Shown here: piece after piece, positions 11,110 to 22,300 of the stretch
How the letters are laid out: the number at the start of each line of letters is the position of its first letter
How positions within the stretch are numbered: position 1 is the first letter of the stretch
From: Falciphora oryzae
Lineage: Eukaryota; Ascomycota; Sordariomycetes; Magnaporthales; Magnaporthaceae
Length of the DNA stretch: 55,157 bases
NCBI GenBank assembly: GCA_000733355.1
Contig: JNVV01000049.1
Coordinates: 2,156 to 57,312, forward strand
Direction: 5' to 3'
Notes under the pieces: model-generated
Seen by the model: only the letters and a program-made list of their open reading frames with translations
Databases searched by the model: none
Told to the model about the DNA's origin: nothing
Made by a program: the position numbers and the translations under genes

Positions 11110-11122
11110 TGGTAGCAACTCC
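11110..11122 (+). other. Primer binding site of gypsy D
   Basis: TGGTAGCAACTCC two bases after the LTR, matching H at 329-340. It starts with TGG as expected for pairing to a tRNA 3' CCA. The tRNA species is not identified. Confidence 0.6.
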
Positions 11123-11389
11123 GGAAAACCTAAGCGACCGGCGCGAACGTGATCGCGGAGATCAATCACGTCCCCTTCCCCTACTCTTCGGATCTCGCAA
11201 GCCATCGCGGGCGACGATCCTCCTCACCAACGCGCGGCCATCGCAGCGCGTTGGATCAACGCCTCGGCAGGGCTTCCTCGGCCAAGGCGCTTTTCAATCC
11301 GCTTCCCCCATCGCAATCCCTTCCGACGCGGCCTTCGCAGCGTCTTCCCCCGTTTACGCGGCCATCGCAGCGTAGACGTACACCAGTCA
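11123..11389 (+). repeat. Gypsy D leader with dispersed GCGGCCATCGCAGCG-like repeats
   Basis: A 15-16 base motif recurs at 11234-11248, 11328-11342 and 11358-11372 (GCGGCCwTCGCAGCG) and, altered, at 11404-11419 inside the following duplicated block. Spacing is irregular. CpG-rich composition contrasts with the RIP-worn coding parts. No gene is supported. A role in packaging or translation is possible but unproven. Confidence 0.45.
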
Positions 11390-11568
11390 TCTTTCCCCGT
11401 CGACGTGGCCTTCGCGACGTTAGCAATCATTATCACCTTACCTTCACCTCGTTTTTTCACTTCCTCGTTACAATGGCCGACCTTTCGGCCACAAACCCTC
11501 CGGGGCCCGACAAAAACATTCGAGCATTAACAAATACGCCCATGCCAGGCACGATGCCCGAGTTTTCA
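11390..11568 (+). repeat. Duplicated D leader/gag start, copy 1
   Basis: These 179 bp match 12702-12879 apart from mainly C/T and G/A differences and a one-base length difference. The block includes an ATG at 11473 that opens the D gag frame. This copy is joined to the D LTR on its left and ends exactly at the run of N. Copy 2 continues into the rest of gag. Confidence 0.85.
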
Positions 11569-11603
11569 NNNNNNNNNNNNNNNNNNNNNNNNNNNNNNNN
11601 NNN
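11569..11603. other. Assembly gap (35 N)
   Basis: A run of N directly after the last base that matches copy 2 of the duplicated leader. The gap size may be nominal. Because the sequence on its right also occurs at the window end, the join may be a misassembly. Confidence 0.97.
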
Positions 11604-12701
11604 CTATCAAGGCGGCTAACAAAATCAAACCAAGGGGCAAGCCCAAGGCACACGAAGTTCGGGCCGCATTCCGGCGCTCCTTGTTGGTGAGCGGGCAATC
11701 GGCAAAAGAAGGGGCGAATAAACGCCGGGGCGCTGTGAGCGCTGCTGTTGGTGGTAGTGAAAGCTGTCGGCCGGCAGAGTGCCGGAAAAAGAGTGAGGCC
11801 GGGTGTGGCGGGAGGGATCGCAATAAACCCCCCCTGGGCCCGGCCAAAGAAAGAAAATTCGGGGGCTGGAGGGCCTGATTCCAACCCTGTGTACTCCTTG
11901 TGTGTTTATCGCGCATCGAACGAGTACGCTGCGCGGCTTGCCAACGTGGTGCACGGCAATTCGTAACACTTCACGGTTGGCAAACAGAGCCGCGACAAGA
12001 TCTTGCGCGTGCGATGCCACCTATACTTCAGTATAGTCACCGCGTGGCAACAAACAGAGGCGCGGGCGTCAAGCCAATCTTGCGCGTGCGTGCTTAAGCA
12101 GGCCAATCTTGCGCCGTGCGTATCGTTAGGATGCGGTCGACCGAGGAGGAGTCGCGTGTGTGTACGACCGAAAGGGTCGCGTGTATGTACGACCGAAAGG
12201 GTCGCGTGTGTGTACGACCGAAGGGTCGCGTGTGTGGCGGGGGACGGCGGCGGCCGGGCCGGCTATTCGTCCGATGTGTTCTAACTGCTTTCCGGCCTGC
12301 AGTCTTCTTGTGCGTTCGAATCGTTCGGCTCGGTGCGCGAGGCGAAAGCGAAAAGGAAGTCGAAGGGCGGTCTGGTGATGCGCGGAGGTTGGAGCACCCG
12401 ATTGTCGAAGGTTTCGGCGCGCGCGAAGCGCGCCCTGGGCGATAAGGTGCAGGCTTTCCCTTCGACTGGCAATAGGCACCCGCATACCTTTGCCAGCCAT
12501 TCTCTGCTCTTTTGGCCCAGTTGCGTTGCCGACGTCGTTGTTGAAAGGAGTCGGAGAACGCGGGTCAAACAAAGCCAAATGGCTTGTTAGACCCTGTTGT
12601 GCTGCCGGCTCATTTTTGGTGGCACTATTACTAAAATGGCCGGGATTCCTTAGCGGCTACTAACAGTGGGTCCGACAGGAAAATTTTTCGGGGGGAAGGT
12701 G
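11604..12701. repeat. Foreign repeat R (about 1.1 kb) next to the gap
   Basis: The first 137 bases match 55021-55157 with only a few differences, including a 3-base indel. Composition is GC-rich with few RIP-type changes, unlike its surroundings. An open frame runs from 11606 to a TGA at 11876-11878, but I do not recognise the product, and the same open phase occurs in the right copy. A 25-bp minisatellite lies at 12151-12235. It could be part of a larger dispersed or subtelomeric repeat, or sequence placed here by misassembly. Confidence 0.55.
12151..12235 (+). repeat. 25-bp minisatellite, about 3.4 units
   Basis: Units GTCGCGTGTGTGTACGACCG plus AAAGG at 12151-12175, 12176-12200 and a 24-base unit at 12201-12224, then a partial unit. 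Units differ by one substitution or one deleted A. CpG-rich and not RIP-worn. Confidence 0.9.
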
Positions 12702-12879
12702 TCTTTCCCCGTCGACGTGGCCTTCGCGACGTCGATAATCATCATCACCCTACCCTCACCTCTTTTCTTACTTCCTCGTCACAATAGCCGACCTTTCGGC
12801 CACAAACCCTCCGGGACCCGATAAAAACATTCGAGCATTAACAAGTACGCCCATGCCAAGCACGATGCCCGAGTTTTCA
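12702..12879 (+). repeat. Duplicated D leader/gag start, copy 2
   Basis: Matches 11390-11568. The start codon position here reads ATA (12784-12786) where copy 1 has ATG, a G-to-A change. It continues in phase into the gag sequence that A2 interrupts at 12963, so this copy belongs to the body of D. Confidence 0.85.
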
Positions 12880-12963
12880 ATCCTTAAGGGTAATTTTCCA
12901 GTGCCTCATCGGGCCGCTACCCACCTATCACACAACGACAATGTGCATCTCGAAAGGGCCAAG

Positions 12964-13255
12964 TGTAATAAGGGGTCAAAGACGGCTTGGAGAAAAAATC
13001 TCTAAATTGCAAATAATCTTTCTATAAGCTTAAAAGATGCTTAAGGAAGGAATTTTTCGTGAAGGATATAGGAGATGGCAGGGTTTATATAAACCCTTGG
13101 TGATCCGTGCGAAGTGTCGAATATATAATTCACACTGCCTTCCGACCTTCACCGCTTAGCTTTAGTGCCGTTAACCGCTTATGCGGGTTTTCGACCCTCC
13201 GTAAGGCCGATTCGTGATGCCGACTAGTTAAGTCCACGGGTTCTTCCGTGTAACA
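12964..13255 (-). repeat. 3' LTR of gypsy A2
   Basis: Plus-strand reading begins TGTAATAAGG and ends CCGTGTAACA. It is the 3' LTR because the coding strand is minus. The reverse complement of the polypurine tract follows at about 13256-13270. Confidence 0.9.
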
Positions 13256-13269
13256 CTATCCTCCTCTTC

Positions 13270-14989
13270 TTAGGGCGCGTTTCAAAACCTTCCGAGGCCC
13301 GTTTAAAGGATGCGGCCGTGCTTATATCTTGTGGTACGCGGGGGTCCCTAAGCTTGTTGGGGTTAAGCCGATAAAAAGCAATAACGTGCTGTTTAAATCC
13401 GTCGGTATTAAAATGCTTCTAAAGTTCCTACGTCCAATCCTTTTTGCGTAGGTAATCCTCCCATTGGATAAAGTAACGAACTTTCCCGCTTGTATCCATA
13501 GAATCCATAACTTTTTTTTATAACGAAATCTTTTATAACCGAAAGGGCCTTCCGTAATACCTGGTTAGGGTCAGGTCGTACCTAAATGCTAAAACGGTAG
13601 GGTTTGATAAGGGATACGTGGAAAGCGTTATGGATTTTCCAGGTTTTAGGCAGGGCCAATCGTACCGCCGTAGGAGAGATAACCTTAAAGATCCGGAAAG
13701 GCCCGAGCATTTTGGCATCAAGTTTCTTAGCGGGGCGACGGGTCTTTATATGCCGGGCGTTTAATATAACGAATTGTTTTTCGGTAAGGACCGGCGAGGG
13801 GCTTTTCCTTTTATCGGTCCAATGCTTCATTCGTTCCCGGGCTTTTTTAAGGTGTTGTTTGGCTTTTTCGTACACCTGGGTTATCCAATGCCGGTAAAGT
13901 TGGCTTGCTGGATTGCGTATTCGTTTTAAGAAAGGGGGATTATTAAAAGCTGGGTGGTACCCGTAATTGGCGAAAAAGGGAGTAATGGAGGTATTTGCCG
14001 AAAATATATTATTATAGGCAAATTCCGCCGTAAGTAATAGCTTAACCCAATTAGTTATTTCGTAATTTATAAAAAACTTAAAATAAGTTTCCAGGCTTTA
14101 GTTAAGCCTTTCGGTTTGTCCATCCGTTTGGGGATGGAAAGCAGTGCTTATTCTTGGCTTAATGCCTACCAAACGGAGGAAATCTTTCCACAAATGGCTC
14201 GTAAATCTGGAATCTCTATCAAAGATAATATCCAAAGGCATACCGTGCAATCGCTAGTATTTTTTTGGCGAAAATGCGGATAAAGTTATCCGATTTTTTA
14301 CCTTCGATTTTAAAGGGGACGAAATGCGCTATTTTGGTAAAGGGGTTTACCATTACCCAAATTGAATCGCACCTATCGCTTAAAAGGAAGTCCGTAATGA
14401 AATCCATAGCCACCGTTTTCCAGGGCTAGTAATGCAGCTCTATAAGTTGTAGGGGTCCAAAAGGGGCATGCTTTAAGGCTTTATTACGTTGGCATTCCAG
14501 GCATCCCTTTACGTATTCCCGGACTTTTGCTTCGATGTTGGGCTATTAAAAGTGCCGAGTAATTAACTTGAGGGTTTTATCCATACCCATATATCCAGCG
14601 ACTTTTGTGTTATATTCAAATTCGAGGACTTCCTTTTGCAGGGCTTCCGTTAGCACCCACAATCTTTCCTTATAATAAAAGAAGCTATCCTTAACTTCTT
14701 CACCCTTTTCGGGCTTTTGGAAGCGGCCCTGGTATTCGGAATCCGATATACCAGCTTGTTTAACTTTGTTAGTAAATTCCGTAACCCATTTTAAAACTGG
14801 AATACTGCAAAGCCGGCCTGGGGATAAAAGGAAAAAAGGTGCTCCTTGCGGCAAAACTTCTTCCATAGGGTTATTTCTTTATCCTTCCAGGGCCAAAATT
14901 CTTGCTGGGAAGTGTTTTTTTTGCAGGATCGTCGTAATCGGCTGCTCCTCACTCCCCCCTTTTTTAGGCTTGTGCTGGGGTAATCTCGA
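13270..14989 (-). pseudogene. integrase and chromodomain of A2 (frameshifted)
   Basis: The first half (to about 14267) reads in the main phase and contains CLECQ and AMDFITD. Seven T's at 14260-14266, against six A's in A1, shift the reading, so the second half, including the C-terminal module (13875-13585, HVSLIKPYR), is in the next phase. The zinc-binding and first catalytic Asp residues are visible. Otherwise as in A1. Confidence 0.8.
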
Positions 14990-16897
14990 TAGCATATCGG
15001 CCTTTTCATTTTGCTTTCCTAGCCGGTAATTAATTATAAACCAGTAACTAGCCAGCTGTTGTGCTCATTTAGCCTGCCTTCGATTAAGGACTTTGGCCGT
15101 CAGGAAATATTCGAAGTTCCGGTAATCTGTATAAACCTCTATCCGGTGCTTTGCCCTTTCGAAATAATGCCTCCACCTAGCGAAACAATTAACGACCGCT
15201 AAAAGCTCTTTATTGTAAATTTCGTAATTTATTTCGGCGGGTAACATTTTACGTGAATAGAAGGCAACGGGGTGCAGTTTGTTGGTTTCGGGGTCCCTTT
15301 GGGATAACACCCTTCCAAAGGCAAAATTTAAAGCATCTACCTCAACTTGCGCTGGGAAAAACGGATCGAAATGCCGGAGTATCGGAAGCGAAACGAAAGC
15401 GACTTTAAAAGCTTCGAAAGCCTGGTCCATTTCGGGGGTCCATCGCTATTAGTTTTTTAGCAGGGCGTTAGCCGTCGTTATAAGCTTAACGATTCCGGAA
15501 AACCCTTTGATGAACCTCTTATAAAAGTTGGCGAAGCCAATAAAGGATTGGGAATCTTTAAGGCATTTAAAGGCTTCCCATTGCACGATGGCGTCCATTT
15601 TATCCTTAGACATTGCGATGCCATTGGGTCCTATTATGTAACTAAGGAACTCGATTTCGTGTACCCCCTAAACGCATTTGCGAGGGGCTACGGCCAAGTT
15701 ATGTTTGGTAAGGCGGCGAAGCACCTCCTTTACCAAATTATCGTATTGTTCCTTGGTTTTTGCGTATATTAGGAGGTCATCCAAATACACGAGGAGCCCG
15801 GCATTAATAAAGTCCATAAAAATATGGTTCATTATGCTTTGGAAGGTGGCGGGGGCGTTGATGAGGCTTATAGGCATAACCGTAAATTCGAAGACGCCGT
15901 ATTTGCAGCGGAAGGCCGTAAGCCATTCGTGCCCCTTTTTTATCCGAATTAGGTTAAACCCGGTTTTAAAGTCGATTTTCGTTTTCCATTTGGCATTCCG
16001 AAATCGATTCTAAAGCTTTGTAATAAACGGGATAGGGCACCAAATCGGGATCGTTTTGGCGTTAACGTCCCTATAGTCAACCACCACCTTTAAAAGATTA
16101 AAGGGGTCTTTTTTTTATGCGAACATAAGGGGCGAATTGTTAGCAGTTTTGCATAGCCTAACCTTGCCGGTTCGCATATGCTTTTCCAACCAAAGTTTTA
16201 AAACGTCCAGCTCCTTTTGGCTCATTTAGTATAAGGGGCCATGGGTTAATTGGGCTCCTTCCTTTAAGTAAATTTCGTGGTCCTAGGGCTAATGATCGGG
16301 AAAACGGGTAGCGGCCGCTTCCGTCATAATAGGAAGGAACTCCCTAAACTCCTTTAGTACCGATTCGAGGCCGTCCGAATCTGCTTTGGCCACTTCCTTA
16401 GGGGAAGGAATACCATGCCCGTACTTAATGGCGGCAATAGTCGCAAGCTCGACTGTTGTCATATTTTCCCGAAGGCGTAAGCCTTTAGGTGGCCGTAAAT
16501 CCGGCGGCTTTCGGGCCCGGGGCTTGTTGCACTTCCGGCACTTGTCCGAATCCATGCGGATATCCCGAAGGTCGCGATCCAATAAGCCCAACGGTGGGTA
16601 TTGCCTTTACCATGCGAAGGGTAGGATAACGTCGCAATCTGGATCCGTAGGACTAACTTCGAACGTTTCCGTGGAATAGTGCGTTTTGTGCCGGAGGGTA
16701 ATGTCAACTACTAGTTGCTTTCCGGCCCTTAGTTCGACCGCCCCTAAAAAGGTAGTCATAATGCGGGGAATAGCTCTATCGACCAAATGCCCTAAAAGCT
16801 GCTTAGCTATTTTGTCCGAAATAACCTTCGTACCGCTGCCTCCGTCCAAAAGGACCCGAACAGGTATCTCCTTCGATCCCCTTGCCCGTATATACAT
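14990..16897 (-). pseudogene. protease, RT and RNase H of A2 (broken)
   Basis: Protease motif V-L-L-D-G-G-S as in A1, so the D-G-G variant predates both copies. RT keeps VVDYRDV (near 16085) and YLDD (15776-15787). RNase H has VDALNFAFG (Asp to Asn against A1's LDFAFG), YEIYNKEL and VYTDYRNF. There are multiple TAG/TAA stops. Phase is the same as gag. Confidence 0.85.
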
Positions 16898-19693
16898 ACG
16901 GAAAATCGGCCTTGCGAGCTCCTTATCCGTTAGGGGCCTTCGGGCAGCAGCGATGGTCGATGGTTGTCAACAGTCATCGTCCGATTCCGAATCTAACAGC
17001 TCGAAGATTCGGGATCCGGTAAAGGCGTTTCCTTCCAGGGCTTCCGAAACGAGGCCGGCGATTTTGGCCTTTTTGGCCTATGGCTGTTCCTCTTGTTCGT
17101 CCGTTGCAGGGCGTTTAGGGATGGATTTAGCGCCGGCCGTTTTTGCAGGTGCAGGAGGAAGTTCCGTGCCGTTAGTATCCTTTTTGGCGTAGCATTCCAA
17201 CGTATGGTGCCCTTCTCTCCCGCAGCGCCAGCAGTCGGTTTTGGCCAACTTTCGTGCGTCGATATCGCGTTGTTCGACCCCTTCGAGTGCAAGTTTAGTC
17301 GTAGTCCAAACGTTGTTTTTCTTGTTAGCAGCCTTATCGTTAGCCCTCTTTTCGGACCGGGAGCTTGAGGATGGACTTTGGTTTTTGTCCTTGGAGCCCT
17401 TGCCTTAACGGCCCGCGTTCGAGCGCTCCGGGGTCGAAGCGGGCTCGTCTTTTCCCTTATCCTTCGGGGTTAGCCCCGGGTCTTAAAACATAACCTCGTA
17501 GATTTTGCCAGCCTCCTAGATTGCGGCGAGGAATTCTTCGTCCGTATCGGGGACTCCTCCGCAACGGGAATATACCAATTTAGTAATTTCCTTTGGGAAG
17601 GTGCGGGAAATGTGCTCCCTGAACATGACGCCGGACCATTGGACCGCCTCGTTAAGGTCAAAGAGCTCAGTGAGGTACTGGACGGTATCTCCTTTGTATT
17701 TAAGCTCCTTCATCTTTTTAGCGTTGCGGTGGTGTTCGGTGGCGTCCCGGAAGCGTTCCTGTAAGGCCGCCGAATAGGCCCGCCAGTTATCCTCGAGCTG
17801 CGCGCTTCGAAAAGACCAAAAGCGTTAATAGTGCCAAACTTGTGCGTTTTCCGTAAGTAGGGACCCGACCCAGTTGATTTTAACGGTGTCGTTAGGGAAA
17901 CTTTCGACGTAAATTTCCATATAGGAGGTAACGCGAAGCTACTATAGCCTAAATTTAGCCAGGTCCTTGCCGTTGTAACTGGGTGGCTTATTAAGCTGGA
18001 CCGGGTTAATAACGGCCGTAGGGATCGGACCACGCGGGTAAGCAGTTCCCTGTTGGATGGCTCGGATAAGGTCTCGCAAATCGGGGTCCTTAAGGGCCCG
18101 TCCGTTATTTTCGGAGGCGTCGTCGTCCGAGGAGGAGTCCGAAGGTTTTAAAGGTTTTGAAGGAATAGCAATATGTTCGGGGGGTTCGTTAGGTGGCCCC
18201 TAGGGAAGCCCTTAAGGGAGTCCCCCGAAGCTTCCGGAGTGCCTAGGACCTGCCGTTACGGCCTTATACTGTTGTTGGGCAGCGAAGGCAATAGCCCGAA
18301 CTTGTTGCCGTCGGAGGTTATTGGACGATAAGGGGTCCTAAAAGCCCTGGCGTGATGATGCCGACGTTTTAAGCGCCGATTGGGGCAGGGGTTTCTCCGT
18401 AGAAGGGACGGGTTCCTCCCTTACTGGAGTGCTTTAACGTGAGCCCGGTAGAAGGGACGACCTTTGGAGGGCTGAAAGTACCGTAGCTGATCTAGGCCGC
18501 TTTCCTTATGCCGCAAGTCGCCGGCTTTCTCGTACGGCATCCTTAACGAATTAATGCGTTTGGGCCAGTATGCGCCGTTCGGCATTAGTAAAGGCCTCGG
18601 GCGAAACATGCTCCTTAGTTAGGAGATCCTGGATCTAGGCATCCTTATCGACGGCCCAATTAGTAACTCCTTCCTTAAAGGTGGAAAGTTGGGCCTGTAG
18701 GTCCTAAAGGTGTTATTACTATGCCCGAATAACGTCCCGAAGCTGAACTAGGGCTTCCGAACGGGTTCGTTATTCTCCGGCCAAAGTGGCGACCGTAGCC
18801 CAAACTTGTTATGCGAATGCCTGGCTTTCGCTGATAATTCGTTGCCGGAATGCCTTTTGTTGGTCGGCGGAAGCGATTAGGCCTTCTTTATATAAAGAGA
18901 CGACGGTATTATACGCGTGGGTAATGCGGTCGTAATAGGTCCTAATCTCGCGGACTTATTCCCGATCGGCCAGGATTTCCCGGCTTACACTTCGGGACAG
19001 GGCCGAAATTGCTTCGTGCGTATTGATAAATTCCTGCTAAATTTCGGTCATCCAGCCCGGGGGATCCGGAAAGCGCCCTACGGACATAAGGCCTTATTGT
19101 TCGAGGGCCACGCTGAAAGGGGGTGCCGAATAAAAGATAAGTGCCCCTTCTGCGTCAAACATCGGGGTATCCTAACGTTCTTTTAGCGTAGGTTGCCGAA
19201 ACGGGGCTTCCGGGGCCTTTCCGGCCGCTTTCGCCGACTGGATTGGCATAGCGTCAACGGGTTCTAGGGATTCCAATGGTCCCAAAGGTGAAACAAAAAC
19301 CGTCGATTCAGCCGCTTCCACGGAGGGCATGCCGAAGTCACTTGGTAGCGAGGGTAACGTTGTTACAAACGAAATAAAGGGGTCCGGTTCCCTATATTCC
19401 TAGGCGGCGTAAAATCCTAAAAGTACAAAGGAAAATTTCCAGTTTCTTTTGGAATCCCGTGATTTCGCCAGGGCAACTAAAAGGGTAAAACGACCCTCTT
19501 GTATATTCTTCTCGCTTTCACCCGTTCGAAAACACCGGTGACAATCAAAATATCTATGGTATAGCCCCAGGGTTTTATTCGCTAAAGAAGGCAACAGTTG
19601 GGGCTTGGGGGTGCCAACTAACAGGGCCTCTCTAAAGCTTAGGAGGAAAGATAGTAAGGCTTCCGTTAAAGGGCAAAGTAAAAAAAGATTATT
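16898..19693 (-). pseudogene. gag part of A2 Gag-Pol (broken)
   Basis: Same arrangement as in A1: the frame opens next to the LTR, a long N-terminal part follows, then capsid-like sequence, a basic serine-rich linker and a CCHC knuckle (about 17210-17252), here with the W codon intact (ADCWRCGREGHHTLEC). At the position of A1's stop at 1239 this copy has CAA (Q), showing that the stop is secondary. Confidence 0.8.
19684..19692 (-). other. Self-complementary primer binding site of A2
   Basis: AAAGATTAT on plus, next to the LTR boundary, is the exact reverse complement of ATAATCTTT within the LTR at 19743-19751. This is the same pairing as in A1, in an independently mutated copy. Confidence 0.6.
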
Positions 19694-19985
19694 TGTAACA
19701 AGGGGTTAAAGACGGCTTAAAGAAAGAATCTCTAAATTGCAGATAATCTTTCTATGGGCTCAAAAAATGCTTAAGGAAGGAATCTTTCGTAAAGGACATA
19801 GGAGATGGCAGGGTTTATATAAACCCTTAGTAATCCGTACGAAGTGTCGAGTACATGATTCACACTGCCTTCCGACCTTCACCGCTTAGCCTTAGGGCCG
19901 TTAACCGCCTATACGGGTCTTCGACCCTCCGTAAGGCCGACTCGTAATGCCGACTAGTTAGGTCCACGGGTTCTTCCGTGTAACA
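19694..19985 (-). repeat. 5' LTR of gypsy A2
   Basis: 292 bp, plus-strand TGTAACAAGG...CCGTGTAACA. It contains the TATATAAA promoter on the minus strand (near 19815). Followed by CCAAA, the altered target duplication. Confidence 0.9.
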
Positions 19986-22300
19986 CCAAACGAACCAACA
20001 GTCGGTTTGAAGTAATGCAACTACCTCAAGGCATCAAACCACCTACCAAACCTGCGGCCGCCGCGACAACCTTCAACCCTCCACCTAACGACAGCTACAA
20101 CTTCAAATATAACCTTACTCGAAACATTCGCTCTGGCAGATCAGCATCGGTCGTTCACCACCCGCCTCGTAAGGAACGCGAAACTACCTCCCAAATGGCC
20201 ATAAGCGACTCTATGGCCTCGTCCTCCGCCCAAAATGGCCCTCGTCCTAGCTCTAATAGCGAAAAGATCCGACTCCTTGGAAAGCGAATGGATAGGCAAA
20301 ACACTACCGTAAAACGTACTCTATCCTTCCTAAAGCGAATCGACAAAACCTAAAAGGACTAAAGCAATACTATAAAACAAATAATAACCAAGCTGGGAAG
20401 TATCGAAAACAGCCGAAAGCGCTCTCGCCGCTCCCGATACGAGCAACATTACAGCTCCAACGTTTCGCGATCTAGCCACAACCGTCGTACCACCTCGCCA
20501 AACCTTAGTAAAACACGACGCCGTTTGGGTAAAATCCAACGTAAACAAACTCGAGCCTACAACGCACCGGTACAATCGTTGCGCGACGATCAAAACCCCT
20601 TCTCTAGCGCGCGCGCCACTTTTCTTTACGGCAACGGTCACCTGGACGCTAAACCTAAAGCACACCGCGAACGGCCCAATGCGGGAGCATCCCGTCCTAA
20701 ATCTCAGCTGCCCTCAGCCAAACAAGCCCACGTAACATACGCTATTGCGGGCAGCAACGGAAACCCGTCGAACCCCTCATCCTCCTTTAACGACGACGAT
20801 AACGGAGGAGCCCCTCTCAACCGAAAGCCAAAAAAGCCTCCGCCTCGCCCATTAAAAAACCTTCGTCCCCTCCGGTCTACTCCCATTAACACTCCTATCT
20901 AAGACCCAACTCGGAGCAAAAGCAACCCCTACGTCCCTTTGCCGAAAAATAAAAAGGACTAAAACCGAAATCGAAACCGAAATCAAAATCGGAACCGGAA
21001 CGCTCGAAAGGATATAAAGGACCGCGCCACCCGTAACTACAAGCAACAAACAATTGATACCCACGTTTTTACTCGCCCTAACGGAAATCGCTTCCTCCTT
21101 AAGCGAAAGATAATCGGAGTTTTCGATCCCTACCAAAAAAACCCCGACAACTAAAGCATCCTATTTAACTCCAAACTAACAATCTTTACAAACGTCTACT
21201 TTTTTACCGAACGGATCGAAACCTTCCGCGAAAACCCAAACACGGTTCAAAACGTCAACTATTAGCTGCTTAACCTTTTCCAAACCCTCCTCAGCGGCTC
21301 AGCAGCTATCTGGTGAAATAGCCAATTTAATCGTAAAAAACGCGCCACTTTAAAAATTCAAAGCCTAACGGCAGTCCTTACAGCCCTTAAGCAACAATTC
21401 GCTCCAAACGCTGGCAAAGCTATTAAGCTTTTTACTAAAGCGACTTTCACCCTCCGAAACCTTACCGCAAACGAATCCGCCTTGCACCAATTCGTTTTCA
21501 AAATACTCCGTTTTGCCAAAGGCATAAGCATTACTTAAAACGACAACTAATACGGCACCATAATCTAAATTTGGAACCGCTTTGATTTAAGCATCCAAAC
21601 GCGACTGAAAGCTCCCAAATCGATTAAAACTCGCGCTAAATACCTCCGCTACATTAAAGAAAACAACTTAGTGCTGGTTGCCGTAGCCCGGAAGCACTAT
21701 CCCAATACTGTAGCCAAAAGGCACGACCTCCGCAACAAAGGCCATAACGACGACTACAATAGCAAACGCGACAACTACAGTTCTGGCAAATCTAGCAGTC
21801 GCCATCACGACAAATCCCATAACAAGCGTTGGGATCATAATCGAAACTACCGCCACTACAACTCTCGCCGTAACTTTAACCGCAAGGATTACCATCGCGA
21901 CAAAGATCGCGACTACAAATTTCGCGATTACAAGCGAGACGATTACAAGAACCGTGATGGTCGCAAGGACGATTATAAAAGGAGTGGCAGCCGTGACCGT
22001 CGCGACAAAAATCGCAACTACAAACGCTTAAACTATAAGCAGCGCAACCGAGTCCACAACGTTAAAAACGGTAACGCCAGCGCCGAAAACTTGCCGGCTA
22101 ATCACAGTAACGATAACAGCGCCTCGAGCACTACAAACTCCGTCGACGCGGACGAGCTCTACGCTGTTAAGGAGCGTGCGGAGTCGCACACTTGCAAGCG
22201 CTATAACGTCGTTACCCTCTTTCGCAATCTGCTTTTTGCTCATTTCACCGCTTGCCCTAGCGAACCCGTTCATCAAATTAATAAGGAGCCCTTTACTTAG

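Larger units (their letters stand above)
12964..19985 (-). mobile_element. Gypsy A2: second complete family-A element, inside D
   Basis: 7,022 bp between 292-bp LTRs (12964-13255, 19694-19985). The flanks are CCAAG (12959-12963) and CCAAA (19986-19990), a duplication with one G-to-A change. Same domain order as A1, on the minus strand. Its stops are partly at other codons than A1's. A one-base insertion in an A run (T60-T66 on plus, 14260-14266) shifts the phase in the integrase, so it is more damaged than A1. Confidence 0.92.
12784..22300 (+). pseudogene. gag of gypsy D, split by A2 (broken)
   Basis: Codons run 12784-12963 and resume after A2 at 19991 in the same phase once 7,027 bases are removed. 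An N-terminal low-complexity P/S/R/N-rich part (to about 20990) precedes a capsid-like part (21120-21660; compare H gag). Then comes a striking tract rich in R, K, D, Y, N and H (about 21720-22060) with units like DYKFRDYKRDDYKNRD. I see no CCHC knuckle; this basic tract may replace it for RNA binding. Stops are few for a RIP victim. The split open frames at 20015, 20525 and 21671 are parts of this gene. Confidence 0.75.

Noticed and set aside
11149..12590. Many overlapping open frames on both strands
   Set aside because: High GC and lack of stops produce shadows. None agrees between the two copies of R except the phase starting at 11606, and no family was recognised.
11604..12701. Non-LTR retrotransposon (LINE) 3' end as the nature of repeat R
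   Set aside because: No poly-A or A-rich tail and no RT motif is visible; only the flanking 179-bp duplication would fit, and the assembly gap makes that unreliable.
10906..12963. Truncated gypsy element ending at A2
   Set aside because: The phase and the target duplication CCAAG/CCAAA show that it continues at 19986.
20015..22300. Possible host gene encoding an SR/RD-rich protein
   Set aside because: It lies in one phase with the D protease, RNase H and integrase and between D LTRs, so it is Gag of D.
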